Source: CAWGMT01 sp963823675 (GTDB lineage Bacteria > Planctomycetota > Planctomycetia > Isosphaerales > Isosphaeraceae). Taken from it: a DNA stretch of 64,000 bases. The notes beneath the pieces were generated by a model. That model had not been told where the DNA came from. It did no database searches and was given only the letters and a program-made list of their open reading frames with translations. Position 1 is the first letter of the stretch, and each line of letters opens with the position of its first letter. Shown piece after piece: positions 11,160 through 21,142 of the stretch. The translations under genes and the position numbers were made by a program. The stretch covers positions 124,001 to 188,000 of the forward strand of contig CAWGMT010000012.1 of NCBI GenBank assembly GCA_963823675.1, in the 5' to 3' direction.

Positions 11160-12737
11160 TCAGGAGCCGGGAGATTTGCCGCCAAGCTGCGAAGCGGCCT
11201 GTGTGATGATCTGGGCGGCGACCTGATTGGGGCTGTAGCCTGCCGGCAGCCGGACCAGGGGTTTGCCATACTGGTCGCAGAACTGTTTCACGTCGCCGAA
11301 TGCGTGGCTGGACCAGCGGATCGCGAGCAACACCAGGGCGACGTCCGCGCGGGCGACGACCGGCTCGAATCGTCCGATGGACTGGTGCTCCTTCGTTTCG
11401 ATCCAGATCAGGTCGTCGAGCCCCAGGGCGGCCCTCAACATCTTCTGAACGGCGGGGCGGCGAATTCCGCCGATCAGCACGACGCTGCGCCCCGAGAGCA
11501 AGCGCGCGGCTTGCTGGACCTCGCCCGTCGGCTCTGGCGCGGCCGTCGCACTCGGCGCAGGTTGCCGAGTCGCGAGGTAACGGTCCAACTCCCGGAGGAC
11601 AAGCCGGCAGCCGGGTGGCAGCCCGTCCTGCTCGGGAAGCTTGTCGATGACCGGTAGGATCAGGTCCCGCAACTCCCGGTTGCTCGGCGCAACTCCCGCG
11701 TCGAGGATGTCTTCGACGGCCCGGATGACGGCCTGCCGATCCGGGCTCGTTCTCTCACCTTGATCGCCGATCTGCCTGAGACGATCACGCAGATGATCGA
11801 GCAGCGCCCGCTGGCGTTGTGATTGCGGCCGGCTCCCCGCGGCGGTTTCGATCCGTGCAAGCAAGCCAGTCCAATCCGCCGGGTCGGCATGCTCGTCGGC
11901 CCGCATGAAGTGCTGGAGGAAGATGCGGTGACGTGCGGCCGTCGCGCGCAGCCACTCGTAGACCGCCAGTTGGTCCGCATCGTCGGGCGCCCGCAGATTT
12001 CGCAGCGACTGCCGCAGCGACGACTGAGCCTCGGCAAGCAGTTTGAGCGCCCGCTCCAGGCCGCCATGGCGGTCGCGCTCGTCCTTGACGAAAGCCAGCG
12101 CCTCGGCAACCGTCTCGAAACACCCGGCAACGTGGTCGAGCAGTGCGATGTCGGGCAGCCCGCTGGCGTCGGCGGCATTGGCCCAGTAGAAAGAGTCTGT
12201 CAGCTTCTCCGCCCACTCGACGATTGCCGGGTCGGCTGGCGCGCCCTCGTCGGTCCAGCCATATTGCTCGCGGATCCGGCGCTGGCGTTCCGCCGCCCAG
12301 CGTGCCGCGTCGGCCTTGGCCCGGCAGTGCGCTGCGATGGACTCGAGATCGGCGGCGCCCTTGTCAATCGGACTACTTCTCGGCTCGGGCCGATTCGAGG
12401 TGTCCGATGCCGGCCGTGATCTGCCGAGCGTCAGTTCTCGGAGCGGCTCTCCTGCCGGTCTTGAGTCGTCCGGGCCTGGCAAATTCGCAGTCATCGGGTT
12501 ATCGTCCGGAATGGCGGGGCTTGCGGCGAACGTCGCGAGTACTTCGCGAGAGGGTTCGGGTTGCCCGAGAACCTGGACGCAGTCTCCTTGATTGAACCAG
12601 ACCGAGCGGGCAACCATCAAGCCGATCAATTGAGTCTGGTGGGGCCGAGAGACGGGCAAATCCTCGTGAGTGCAACGCAGAACCGCTTTCTGGATCTCCT
12701 CAAAGCTCGCCGCGCTCATCCTGTCATCGTCGCCCAT
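11160..12737 (-). CDS. DUF2325-domain protein of unknown function
   Basis: A 525-residue soluble protein. The last 95 residues form a DUF2325-like Rossmann domain: SVVLIGGIRRPAVQKMLRA, then IETKEHQS, ADVALVLLAIRWSSHAF, and QYGKPLVRLPAGYSPNQVA. The middle (about 130-420) is helical and rich in Arg, Ala and Glu; the N-terminal 60 residues are a separate small region. DUF2325 proteins are often linked to nucleic-acid or defence contexts, but nothing here proves it. The start is uncertain: ATG at 12737, 12719 or 12599. The first two overlap the divergent phosphodiesterase gene by up to 72 bases, the third leaves a 66-base gap. Confidence 0.6.
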   Translation of the reverse strand: MGDDDRMSAASFEEIQKAVLRCTHEDLPVSRPHQTQLIGLMVARSVWFNQGDCVQVLGQPEPSREVLATFAASPAIPDDNPMTANLPGPDDSRPAGEPLRELTLGRSRPASDTSNRPEPRSSPIDKGAADLESIAAHCRAKADAARWAAERQRRIREQYGWTDEGAPADPAIVEWAEKLTDSFYWANAADASGLPDIALLDHVAGCFETVAEALAFVKDERDRHGGLERALKLLAEAQSSLRQSLRNLRAPDDADQLAVYEWLRATAARHRIFLQHFMRADEHADPADWTGLLARIETAAGSRPQSQRQRALLDHLRDRLRQIGDQGERTSPDRQAVIRAVEDILDAGVAPSNRELRDLILPVIDKLPEQDGLPPGCRLVLRELDRYLATRQPAPSATAAPEPTGEVQQAARLLSGRSVVLIGGIRRPAVQKMLRAALGLDDLIWIETKEHQSIGRFEPVVARADVALVLLAIRWSSHAFGDVKQFCDQYGKPLVRLPAGYSPNQVAAQIITQAASQLGGKSPGS

Positions 12738-13649
12738 CGCGGCGATTCATACCACGCGCCCGAGAACACGCTCGAAGCCGCTCGCCTGGCCTGGAAGGCC
12801 GGAGCGCACGCATGGGAGATCGACGTTCAGCTAACCCGTGACGGCGTGCCGGTTGTGCTGCACGACGAAACGCTGACGCGAACCACGGATGTCGCCACTC
12901 GCTTCGCCGGCGACCCCCGCTGCCGCGAGGGTTACCGTCTCTGCGACTTTAGCTTCGAGGAAGTGCGGGCCCTCGACGCCGGCTCATGGTTTGTAGCAGC
13001 CCGGGGCGGGCACCGCTCCGCCAGATCGTTCAACACGCTCGATCGATTGGAACCGTCTCAGATTGGGCTCTATGGATCAGGTCAGGTGAAGGTCCCATCT
13101 CTTGCCGAGGTGCTCAGTTTCACCAAAGCCAGCGATTGGCTGGTGAACATCGAGATCAAGTCGTTCCCGAGTGAGCCTGCCGGCTTGGTCTCTCGTGTAT
13201 TGGAGGTCGTCAAGGAAACCGGAACCGCGCCGCGGGTCCTGATCTCCTCCTTCGATCACCGCGACGTGTCGCTGGCCAATGCCGGTGAGCGCGCCCACGC
13301 GATTGGAATCCTGACCGCCACTCCGCTCTGTCGAACGGCGGAATATGCAACCATGCTGGTCGGGGCCGAGACCGTGCACGTTTCGAGCGAGGTCATGGGC
13401 GCAGGGACCATTGCCTACCGCAATCGAGCCGAGGCCCGGTCGCTGAGACTCGATCTGGTCGAGGAGCTAAGGAAGAGCGATCTCCCGCTCCTGGTCTATA
13501 CGGTGAATGAGCACGGCCCCGGAAGTCTCGCGCGGCATCTCGCTGAGCTCGGAATCAACGGGATCTTCACCGACGACCCGGTGGGCCTGTTGCGCGACTT
13601 TGAAATCAATCTTTCCGGTCATCCGCCAGGAACGCACGCAGGGCGCTGA
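12666..13649 (+). CDS. Glycerophosphodiester phosphodiesterase
   Basis: Hydrolyses glycerophosphodiesters to glycerol-3-phosphate and an alcohol. The TIM-barrel GDPD core is clear: IVAHRGDSYHAPENTLEAA (catalytic His and metal-binding Glu), WEIDVQLTRDGVPVVLHDE (Glu, Asp and the second catalytic His), NIEIKS (Glu), and the C-terminal VYTVNEHGPGSLARHLAELG with GINGIFTDDP. No signal peptide, so probably cytoplasmic. GTG at 12666 is chosen as start, giving 327 residues and beginning a few residues before the first core strand; upstream in-frame codons run into the 5' end of the divergent DUF2325 gene. The 3' end overlaps the convergent gene by 44 bases. Confidence 0.9.
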   Translation: MSATQNRFLDLLKARRAHPVIVAHRGDSYHAPENTLEAARLAWKAGAHAWEIDVQLTRDGVPVVLHDETLTRTTDVATRFAGDPRCREGYRLCDFSFEEVRALDAGSWFVAARGGHRSARSFNTLDRLEPSQIGLYGSGQVKVPSLAEVLSFTKASDWLVNIEIKSFPSEPAGLVSRVLEVVKETGTAPRVLISSFDHRDVSLANAGERAHAIGILTATPLCRTAEYATMLVGAETVHVSSEVMGAGTIAYRNRAEARSLRLDLVEELRKSDLPLLVYTVNEHGPGSLARHLAELGINGIFTDDPVGLLRDFEINLSGHPPGTHAGR

Positions 13650-14986
13650 TGGTCCGATCGCCCTCCTGGAAGCGCAACGGCCGACTCCTGCGGCCGCCCT
13701 GGAACAACGCGGGCGCAGGGCGGCCGCGAGCGGCCAGTTGCCGGTAGAGCGCCTCGATCTCGCGCAGCCGTGGACGGAGCTGCTCAATCGAGTCGGCGGT
13801 TTGAACGTGCTGACGAAAGAGAAGCAGCTTGATCTCCAGCCGGCGAGCCTGATCCCCGATCCTGTCAAGCTGCGGGTCGCTTCCGTCTCGATCCCGAGTC
13901 GCCGCCTCTTCGGCAACGGCGGCGGCCACCTGGGCAATGGCCTTGTCGAGCTCGGGCAAGAGATTGGTCGTCCGAGGTAAGACCGCTCGAGCCGGCTGTA
14001 CCGAGACGATCGAGCGCGGTAGTTGTAGCACGTCCGAGATCGCGTTCATCCGGTCGCGCACCGGACGCCATGTTCCAGACAACCCTATTCGGTTGAGCAG
14101 CGCCTCCGCCGGCCGGGCCCCTCGCACGAGCAGGCGGTAGGAGTCCAGGACCTCCGGCAGGGCAGGCTCGAGTGCGAGCATGCGATCAAAGCCTGAAACC
14201 AGCTCGAGCAAAGGGCGCAGCTCGGTCAAGGTGGTTTCTCGACCGCGGGGGGCGCCCTGGCGTTGCTCGATCGCGGTCTCGAGCGCCGCCAGATCGCGCG
14301 CCAGAAGCCGGGCCTGCTCTCGGAGCTCACCCAGGCTGATCACGCGAGCGGCGGGTGTTGCGGCAGATGGTATGACGTCGGCTTCGATCATCTGGAGGCC
14401 GGCTTCCGCGAAGGGAAGAATCTGCGAGATCCCTTCCAGATAAAAGGCGCCGCGAGTCGGAATCGGTGAGATCCCTTCCAGATAGAAGGCGCCGCGCGGC
14501 GAGAGGGCTGGCATACCCCCCAGCGACGAATAGAGGCGGCCGAAGGCTGCTTCGACGTCGTTCAGAACGAGGTTGGACCAGGCCAGGTTTTGAAGGTCCG
14601 GCGGCAGATTCCGCACCACTTGATCGAAGGCGTCCGTGGCGTTCCAGAGTGCGAAGTTTTCGCGCTCGAGCTGCACGGCCGTGACCGTTCCGCGCAAGTC
14701 GTTCTGAATGCTGGCCAGTGTGGCAATTGACCTGAGCTCGGCCAGCCGGGCCAACTGGATCAGGTCGCCCGGCACGCGTGGTCCCAGGAACGTCAGCCGG
14801 TAGAGGATCTCGTCCTCCAGCGAGGGGCCGGCAAGGGTCTGAAAGCTTGGCGGGCCGACGGCGATGATCGGCGACTGGGCGCGCGGGATGCCAGTCACAA
14901 GCGACGCTGAGGGCCGCCCCCAAGGCCAGCGAAAGGGCCGACGTCCAGTTCGCCATGATCGGTCGCGAAAGCGAAAATCGCTTCAT
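13606..14986 (-). CDS. Exported protein of unknown function, one apparent frameshift
   Basis: The ATG at 14986 opens a signal peptide (MKRFSLSRPIMANWTSALSL, a hydrophobic stretch, then ARA-QS as likely cleavage). The signal and the mature part are in different frames; removing one base near 14905 joins them to about 459 residues. The mature protein is mostly alpha-helical with heptad-like Leu/Ala/Arg stretches and no cysteines of note. A 14-residue unit GAFYLEGIS... is duplicated in tandem. It follows gltD by 28 bases on the same strand, so it may be co-transcribed, but no link with glutamate synthesis is evident. No family recognised. Confidence 0.6.
14426..14496. repeat. Tandem 42-base in-frame duplication inside the exported protein gene
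   Basis: Units at 14426-14454 and 14468-14496 match at 28 of 29 bases with an offset of 42 bases (14 codons). They encode two copies of GAFYLEGIS. Because the length is a multiple of three the frame is kept. The near identity indicates a recent slippage or unequal-crossover event. Confidence 0.8.
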
Positions 14987-15014
14987 GACTGCACCTGCGG
15001 AAGCCGAGCTTCGG

Positions 15015-16487
15015 TTAAGTGAACGGACGTAAGTGATTCCCATGTTCGAGCGGCCGGGGAAGGTCGGTTGAGCCCATCAGGAATCGATCGATCGCGGCGG
15101 CGGCGTGTCTTCCCTCGGCGATCGCCCAGACGATCAGGCTCTGGCCCCGAGTCATGTCGCCAGCCGTGAAAACTTTCGGCACGGTGGTCTGTCTGTCGGC
15201 GTCGGCCTTCACGTTGCCGGCCTGATCGAGCTCGACGCCCAACTGGTCGAGCATGCCGCCGCGTTCGGGGCCGACGAAGCCCATGGCCAGCAGGACGAGA
15301 TCGGCCGGAAACGTGCGCTCCGTTCCCGGAATCTCGATGAACTGCATGCGGCCGTTGTCGGTTCTCGCTTCCACGTCGATCGTGGCGAGTGCCTGCACGC
15401 GACCGTCCGCCCCGAGAAAGCGCTTGGTGTTGATCGAATACTTTCGGTCGCCTCCTTCCTCGTGCGCGGCGGAGAGCCGCAGGACGTTGGACCATTGCGG
15501 CCAGGGGTTGGCTGGTGCGCGGCGATCGGGAGGTTCTGGCACAATCTCGAACTGGGTGACCGTCTTGCAGCCCTGGCGGTGAACGGTGCCGAGGCAATCG
15601 GCCCCCGTATCTCCGCCGCCGATGATGATGACGTGCTTGTCGCGCGCGGAAAGGCACCCGCCGGGATCGACCGGGTCGCCGGCAACCTGGCGATTCTGCC
15701 TGGTGAGATAATCCATGGCAAACGCGATGCCCTCCAGGCCGCGGCCCTCGATCGGGAGGTCGCGCGGCCGGGTTGCCCCGCCGCAAAGGCAGATCGCGTC
15801 GAGCTCATCGAGCAGGTCGTTCGCGGGCAGGTCCACCCCGATATTCACCTTCGGTTCGAACCGAACGCCCTCCGCTTCCATCTGCCGGAGGCGCCGATCG
15901 AGGGCCCATTTCTCCAGCTTGAAATCTGGGATCCCGTAGCGAAGCAAGCCCCCGATGCGATCGGCGCGCTCGAACACGATCACCGAGTGGCCGGCCCGAG
16001 CCAGTTGCTGTGCACACGCCAGACCTGCCGGGCCGGAGCCGATGATTCCGACTTTCTTGCCCGACTTGACCAAGGCGGGGCGGGGCACGACCCAGCCTTC
16101 GTCCCAGGCCCGCTCGATAATGCCCGCCTCGATCTGCTTGATCGTCACGGGATCGTTGTTATACGCCAGAACACACGAGGCCTCGCATGGCGCCGGGCAA
16201 AGCTTGCCCGTGAATTCCGGAAAGTTGTTCGTCGCGTGCAGCCGGTCGATCGCCGCCTTCCACTGGTCACGGTAAATCAGATCGTTCCAGTCGGGAATCA
16301 AGTTACCCAGCGGGCAGGCTTGATGGCAAAACGGAATGCCGCAGTCCATGCACCGCGCGCCTTGCTCGCGGAGCTTCGCCTCCGGGAAGGGATTATAGAC
16401 CTCCAGGAAATCGTTGACTCGCTGCGAGACAGGCCGGCGAGTGGGCAGCTCGCGGGCGATCTCCATGAAGCCGGACGGCTTACCCAT
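15015..16487 (-). CDS. gltD: Glutamate synthase small subunit (NADPH), GltD
   Basis: The 490-residue subunit passes electrons from NADPH via FAD and iron-sulfur centres to GltB. The N-terminal Fe-S region shows CMDCGIPFCHQACPLGN (about residues 46-62) and LCPAPCEASC. The FAD-binding motif VGIIGSGPAGLACAQQLARAG follows, and the NADPH motif is VIIIGGGDTGADCLG. A conserved C-terminal FTAGDMTRGQSLIVWAI binds flavin. The ATG at 16487 is chosen because it overlaps the gltB stop by eight bases, a typical coupled junction; the longer frame to 16523 would lie entirely in gltB. Intact, in contrast to several neighbours. Transcribed lysR-gltB-gltD. Confidence 0.95.
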   Translation of the reverse strand: MGKPSGFMEIARELPTRRPVSQRVNDFLEVYNPFPEAKLREQGARCMDCGIPFCHQACPLGNLIPDWNDLIYRDQWKAAIDRLHATNNFPEFTGKLCPAPCEASCVLAYNNDPVTIKQIEAGIIERAWDEGWVVPRPALVKSGKKVGIIGSGPAGLACAQQLARAGHSVIVFERADRIGGLLRYGIPDFKLEKWALDRRLRQMEAEGVRFEPKVNIGVDLPANDLLDELDAICLCGGATRPRDLPIEGRGLEGIAFAMDYLTRQNRQVAGDPVDPGGCLSARDKHVIIIGGGDTGADCLGTVHRQGCKTVTQFEIVPEPPDRRAPANPWPQWSNVLRLSAAHEEGGDRKYSINTKRFLGADGRVQALATIDVEARTDNGRMQFIEIPGTERTFPADLVLLAMGFVGPERGGMLDQLGVELDQAGNVKADADRQTTVPKVFTAGDMTRGQSLIVWAIAEGRHAAAAIDRFLMGSTDLPRPLEHGNHLRPFT

Positions 16488-19400
16488 GACCGGCCTCCAC
16501 CGGCAAGAGCCGGTCGCGATCATGGGTTCCGTTCGATTCGGCTGTTGCCTGCGCCTTCTCCCTCTCTTTCTCCTTTTCCTGTTGCAGTACGCGGCGATAA
16601 TCGCGCGGCATCACTTTGACGAACTTACCGATAGACGACTCCCAGTCGCCCAGCAGCCTGGCCGCGACTCGGCTGCCCGTATAGCCGGCGTGCTGGATCA
16701 AGAGGTCGCGTAGAAGCAAGAGGTCGGCGTGCTCGGTCAGAGGCTCGAGGTCCACCATGGCGTGGTTGCAGCGCGAGGGGAAGTCGCCGTTTTCATCGAA
16801 TACGAATGCGCGTCCGCCGCTCATGCCGGCGGCGAAATTGCGCCCGGTCGGGCCGATCACGACCACCGCGCCGCCGGTCATGTATTCGCAGCAATGATCG
16901 CCGGCCCCCTCGACGACCGAAAACGCGCCGCTGTTGCGAACACAGAATCGCTCGCCGGCCTGGCCCCGGAAAAAGGCCTGGCCGCTGGTTGCGCCGTAGA
17001 GCGCGACGTTGCCGATCAGGACGTTGTCCTCGGCCACGAAGCGGGCCGTTCTGGGGGGAAACGCGATGATCTTGCCTCCGGAAAGTCCCTTGCCGATGTA
17101 ATCGTTCGAATCGCCCTCGAGCGTCAGGGTGATCCCCCGCGGGATGAACGCCCCGAAGCTCTGACCGGCCGAGCCCGTGAATTTGAGCTGGATCGTATCG
17201 TCCGGCAGGCCGGCAGCCCCGTACCGCCGGGTGAGCTCGCTGCCCAAGATCGTGCCGACAGTCCGGTCGACGTTGCGAATCGGATACGCCAGTGAGACCG
17301 GCCTGCCGTGCTCGATGGCCGGTTTGCAGGCCGGCAAGAGCGTCTTGTAGTCGAGCGATGACTCGAGCCCATGCTCCTGGTCGCGGATCTTGCGGACGGC
17401 CACGTCGGGCCCGACGTCGGGCCTGTAGAAGATCTTGCTGAAATCCAATCCTCTGGCCTTGTAATGGTCGATCGCCCTGCGTGTGTCGAGGATGTCGCTG
17501 CGCCCGACCATATCGGCGACGGTCCGGAACCCTTGCTCGGCCATGAGCTCGCGAACCTCCTGGGCGATGAATTTGAAGAAATTGACGACGTGCACGGCCT
17601 GGCCCCGGAACTTCTGGCGCAGCTCCGGGTTCTGGGTGGCGATCCCGACCGGGCAGGTATCCAGGTGGCAGACCCGCATCATCACGCAGCCCATGACGAC
17701 CAAGGGCGAGGTCGCGAAGCCGAACTCTTCGGCGCCGAGCAAGGCCGCGATCACGACGTCGCGCCCCGTCTTGAGCTGGCCGTCGGTCTGCACGATGATC
17801 CGGTCGCGAAGCTTGTTCAGCACCAGCGTTTGCTGGGTCTCCGCCAGCCCGAGCTCCCACGGAATGCCCGCGTGCTTGATCGAAGTCAGCGGGCTGGCAC
17901 CGGTGCCGCCGTCATGGCCGCTGATCAAGACGACGTCGCTATGCGCCTTGGCAACGCCGGCCGCCACGGTTCCGACCCCCATCTCGGCGACCAGCTTGAC
18001 GCTGATTCGCGCCTTGGGGTTGCTGTTCTTGAGGTCGTAAATCAACTGGGCGAGGTCTTCGATCGAGTAGATGTCGTGATGGGGAGGCGGGCTGATCAGT
18101 CCCACTCCCGGTGTCGAATGCCGGACCTTGGCGATCCAGGGCCAGACCTTGTGGCCCGGGAGCTGCCCGCCTTCGCCCGGCTTGGCGCCCTGGGCCATCT
18201 TGATCTGGAGCTCGTCGGCGCTCACCAGATACTCGCTCGTGACCCCGAAGCGACCCGAAGCCACCTGCTTGATCGCGCTGTTCCGGCTGTCGCCGCCGGC
18301 CGGGCGCGCGTACCGCGCGGGGTCCTCGCCCCCTTCGCCGGTGTTCGACTTGGCGCCCAGACGATTCATGGCGATCGCCAGGGTTTCGTGCGCTTCGGCC
18401 GAAATGGAGCCATAGCTCATGGCCCCGCTGGCAAAGCGCTTGACGATCGACTCGACCGGCTCGACCTCTTCGATCGGCACCGGCCGGCGCTTCCCGGGAC
18501 GAAACTGAAAGAGGCCGCGCAGGGTGCAAAGGCGCTCGTTCTGCTCGTCGATCATCCGGGTGTATTTCTTGAAAATGTCATACCGGCCGGACTGGGTCGA
18601 GTGCTGGAGGCGAAACACGGTTTCGGGATTGAAGAGGTGGTACTCGCCGTCGCGCCGCCACTGATACTGGCCTCCTTCGAGCAGCCATGCCGGACGAACG
18701 TCTCGACTGCCGAAGGCCCGCCGATGGTGATAGAGCGTTTCGGCGGCAATTTCCGCCAGACCGATTCCGCTCACGCGGGACGCAGTCTTGTCGAAATACC
18801 GGCTCACGAATTCTTCATTCAACCCGATCGCCTCGAAGATTTGAGCCCCGCGATAGCTCTGGATGGTGCTGATGCCCATCTTGGACATCACCTTCACCAC
18901 GCCCTTCTTGATCGCCTTGCGATAGAGACGGACAGCGTCGTGATGGTCAATCCCCTTGATGATTCCCTGACGGATCATGCCATCGAGCGTCTCGAACGCC
19001 AGATAAGGATTGATCGTGCCGGCACCGTAGCCCAGGAGCAGGGCGAAGTGGTGTACCTCGCGCGCGTCGCCACATTCGATCAGAAGCCCGGCTTTGGCTC
19101 GGAGGCCCTTGCGAACCATCTCGTGATGCAGCCCCGAGCACGCCAGCAGCGACGGGATCGGCGCCATGAGAGCGTTGGCGCCACGGTCGGAGAGGACGAT
19201 CAGATTGGCGCCTTGCTCGATCGCCGCGCAGGCATTTTCGATCAACGAATCGAGCGCCGCTTTCAGACCGTCCGCGCCATCTGCCGCGACGAAGATGATG
19301 GGCAGCGTGACCGCCTTGAACCCGCGCCAGTTGTCCAGCCGCTTGATTCGAGCCAGCTCGTCGTTGGCGAGGATCGGCGAATCGAGGGCGATCTGCCGGC

Positions 19401-21087
19401 AGGCTTCCGGGGTCGGCTCCAGCAGGTTTCGCTCGGCGCCCGCGCCCGTGAAGACCGACGTGACCAGCTCCTCGCGAATGGCATCCAGCGGCGGGTTGGT
19501 GACCTGGGCGAAAAGCTGCTTGAAGTAGTTGAAGAGGGGCTGGGCCCGGTCGGAGAGAACGGCCAGAGGTGCGTCATTTCCCATCGAGCCAACGGCTTCC
19601 TCGCCGCTTTGGCCCATCGGCCCCAGGATGAACTTGATGTCCTCGAGCGTGTAGCCAAACGCCATCTGGCGCTCGAGCAACGTGTCGTGGTCAGCGGGCG
19701 GGAGCTCGGGAACCGGCGGCAAGTCCGAGAGCCGCACCATGTACTGGCGGGCCCACTTGCCGTAAGGCTTGGCCGACGCGATCGCGTGTTTCAGCTCCTC
19801 GTCGTCGACGATCCGCCCCTGCTCCAGGTCGACCAGGAACATCTTGCCCGGCTCGAGTCGCCCCTTCTTGACGATCTTTTCGGGCGGGAATTCGAGTGCC
19901 CCGACCTCCGAGGCCATGATCACGCGATCGTCGTCGGTGATGACGTACCGGCTGGGCCGCAGGCCGTTGCGGTCGAGCACCGCCCCGATCGACTTGCCGT
20001 CGCAGAAAGTGACCGCGGCCGGACCGTCCCACGGCTCCATCAAGCAGCTATGATACGTATAAAAGTCCTTTTTCACCTGCGACATCGACTCGTGGTTTTC
20101 CCACGCCTCGGGAATCAGCATCATCATGGCGTGCGGCAAGCTGTATCCCGAGCGAACCAGCAGCTCTAGGGCGTTGTCGAGGCAGGCCGTGTCGCTTAGA
20201 CCCTCGCGGATGATCGGCTTGATCTTGGGAATGTCGCCCGGCTCGTAGAGCTTCGAGTCGAAGAGCGCCTCGCGCGCTTTCATCCAGTTGATATTGCCCC
20301 GCAGCGTGTTGATCTCGCCGTTATGCGAGATCAAACGGTAGGGGTGGGCGAGCTGCCAGCTCGGGAACGTGTTGGTGCTGAATCGCGAATGAAACATGCA
20401 GAGGGCGCTACGCAGCCGCATGTCCTCCAGATCGTCGGCAAAGTAGACGGCAAGCTGAAGCGTGGTGAGCATCCCCTTATAAACAAGGGTGCGGCACGAC
20501 AAGCTCGAAAAATAAAAGTAGCGATGATCGTCGAGCCCCGATTCCTCGTTCTCCCGCTCGAATCGCTTGCGGATCACGTACAGCTTGCGCTCGAAGCTTT
20601 CGGAATCGCCGATCGTCGGGCCACGGCCGACGAATGCATGCCACATCACCGGCTCGACCGCCCTGGCGGTCTCGCCCAGGGACGAACCGTCGGTGCGGAT
20701 CGGCCTCCAGCCCAGAAACTTCTGGCCTTCCGCGGCGACGATCCGCTCGAAGAGATCCATTCCGTAACGTTGCTGGGCCGGAACCGGCGAGGTGAAGAAT
20801 GCACCGACGCCGTAGTGTTCGGGCGCGGGAAGCTTGATACCGAGCGCGCCTACGCGCGCGGTGAAGAAATCATGAGGTACCTGGATCAGAATGCCGGCTC
20901 CATCACCGGTATTGTTCTCACACCCGCAGGCGCCCCGGTGATTCATGTTTGACAGGGCAGCCAGCCCGTCCCGGATCAGCCCGTGTGACTTGCGCCCCTT
21001 CAAATCGACGATGAAGCCGACGCCGCAACTATCGTGTTCGTTGCGCGGATCATAGAGGCCCTGTGCTGGTGGTAAACCTGGACTCAT
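16480..21087 (-). CDS. gltB: Glutamate synthase large subunit (GOGAT), GltB
   Basis: Makes two glutamates from glutamine and 2-oxoglutarate; central to ammonia assimilation. With the ATG at 21087 (TGGAGGA eleven bases upstream) it has 1535 residues, the family's normal length. The N-terminal nucleophile of the class II amidotransferase is Cys21 (HDSCGVGF), exposed after removal of a 20-residue propeptide. The amidotransferase spans about 21-430, the central domain 470-760, and the FMN-binding synthase domain 820-1190. The 3Fe-4S site is CVMMRVCHLDTCPVG. The C-terminal GXGXG beta-helix ends it. No frameshift in 4.6 kb. Coupled to gltD, and 55 bases downstream of the lysR gene. Confidence 0.97.
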   Translation of the reverse strand: MSPGLPPAQGLYDPRNEHDSCGVGFIVDLKGRKSHGLIRDGLAALSNMNHRGACGCENNTGDGAGILIQVPHDFFTARVGALGIKLPAPEHYGVGAFFTSPVPAQQRYGMDLFERIVAAEGQKFLGWRPIRTDGSSLGETARAVEPVMWHAFVGRGPTIGDSESFERKLYVIRKRFERENEESGLDDHRYFYFSSLSCRTLVYKGMLTTLQLAVYFADDLEDMRLRSALCMFHSRFSTNTFPSWQLAHPYRLISHNGEINTLRGNINWMKAREALFDSKLYEPGDIPKIKPIIREGLSDTACLDNALELLVRSGYSLPHAMMMLIPEAWENHESMSQVKKDFYTYHSCLMEPWDGPAAVTFCDGKSIGAVLDRNGLRPSRYVITDDDRVIMASEVGALEFPPEKIVKKGRLEPGKMFLVDLEQGRIVDDEELKHAIASAKPYGKWARQYMVRLSDLPPVPELPPADHDTLLERQMAFGYTLEDIKFILGPMGQSGEEAVGSMGNDAPLAVLSDRAQPLFNYFKQLFAQVTNPPLDAIREELVTSVFTGAGAERNLLEPTPEACRQIALDSPILANDELARIKRLDNWRGFKAVTLPIIFVAADGADGLKAALDSLIENACAAIEQGANLIVLSDRGANALMAPIPSLLACSGLHHEMVRKGLRAKAGLLIECGDAREVHHFALLLGYGAGTINPYLAFETLDGMIRQGIIKGIDHHDAVRLYRKAIKKGVVKVMSKMGISTIQSYRGAQIFEAIGLNEEFVSRYFDKTASRVSGIGLAEIAAETLYHHRRAFGSRDVRPAWLLEGGQYQWRRDGEYHLFNPETVFRLQHSTQSGRYDIFKKYTRMIDEQNERLCTLRGLFQFRPGKRRPVPIEEVEPVESIVKRFASGAMSYGSISAEAHETLAIAMNRLGAKSNTGEGGEDPARYARPAGGDSRNSAIKQVASGRFGVTSEYLVSADELQIKMAQGAKPGEGGQLPGHKVWPWIAKVRHSTPGVGLISPPPHHDIYSIEDLAQLIYDLKNSNPKARISVKLVAEMGVGTVAAGVAKAHSDVVLISGHDGGTGASPLTSIKHAGIPWELGLAETQQTLVLNKLRDRIIVQTDGQLKTGRDVVIAALLGAEEFGFATSPLVVMGCVMMRVCHLDTCPVGIATQNPELRQKFRGQAVHVVNFFKFIAQEVRELMAEQGFRTVADMVGRSDILDTRRAIDHYKARGLDFSKIFYRPDVGPDVAVRKIRDQEHGLESSLDYKTLLPACKPAIEHGRPVSLAYPIRNVDRTVGTILGSELTRRYGAAGLPDDTIQLKFTGSAGQSFGAFIPRGITLTLEGDSNDYIGKGLSGGKIIAFPPRTARFVAEDNVLIGNVALYGATSGQAFFRGQAGERFCVRNSGAFSVVEGAGDHCCEYMTGGAVVVIGPTGRNFAAGMSGGRAFVFDENGDFPSRCNHAMVDLEPLTEHADLLLLRDLLIQHAGYTGSRVAARLLGDWESSIGKFVKVMPRDYRRVLQQEKEKEREKAQATAESNGTHDRDRLLPVEAGHG

Positions 21088-21142
21088 CGGTTCGGTCCTC
21101 CAGGCAAGTCGCAATCTTGAACAGCCGAGAAGTGAATCGACC

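Noticed and set aside
14005..14140. Programmed +1 frameshifting as explanation of the many frame changes
   Set aside because: Frame changes occur at varied, non-conserved contexts, many per gene, and with no shared slippery site or downstream structure; sequence error or decay is far more likely.
15105..16619. 504-codon plus-strand open frame
   Set aside because: Antisense shadow of gltD.
17371..20169. 932-codon open frame on the plus strand
   Set aside because: It is exactly antisense to gltB, whose protein shows every expected motif. High GC makes long shadow frames common, and this one lacks family features.
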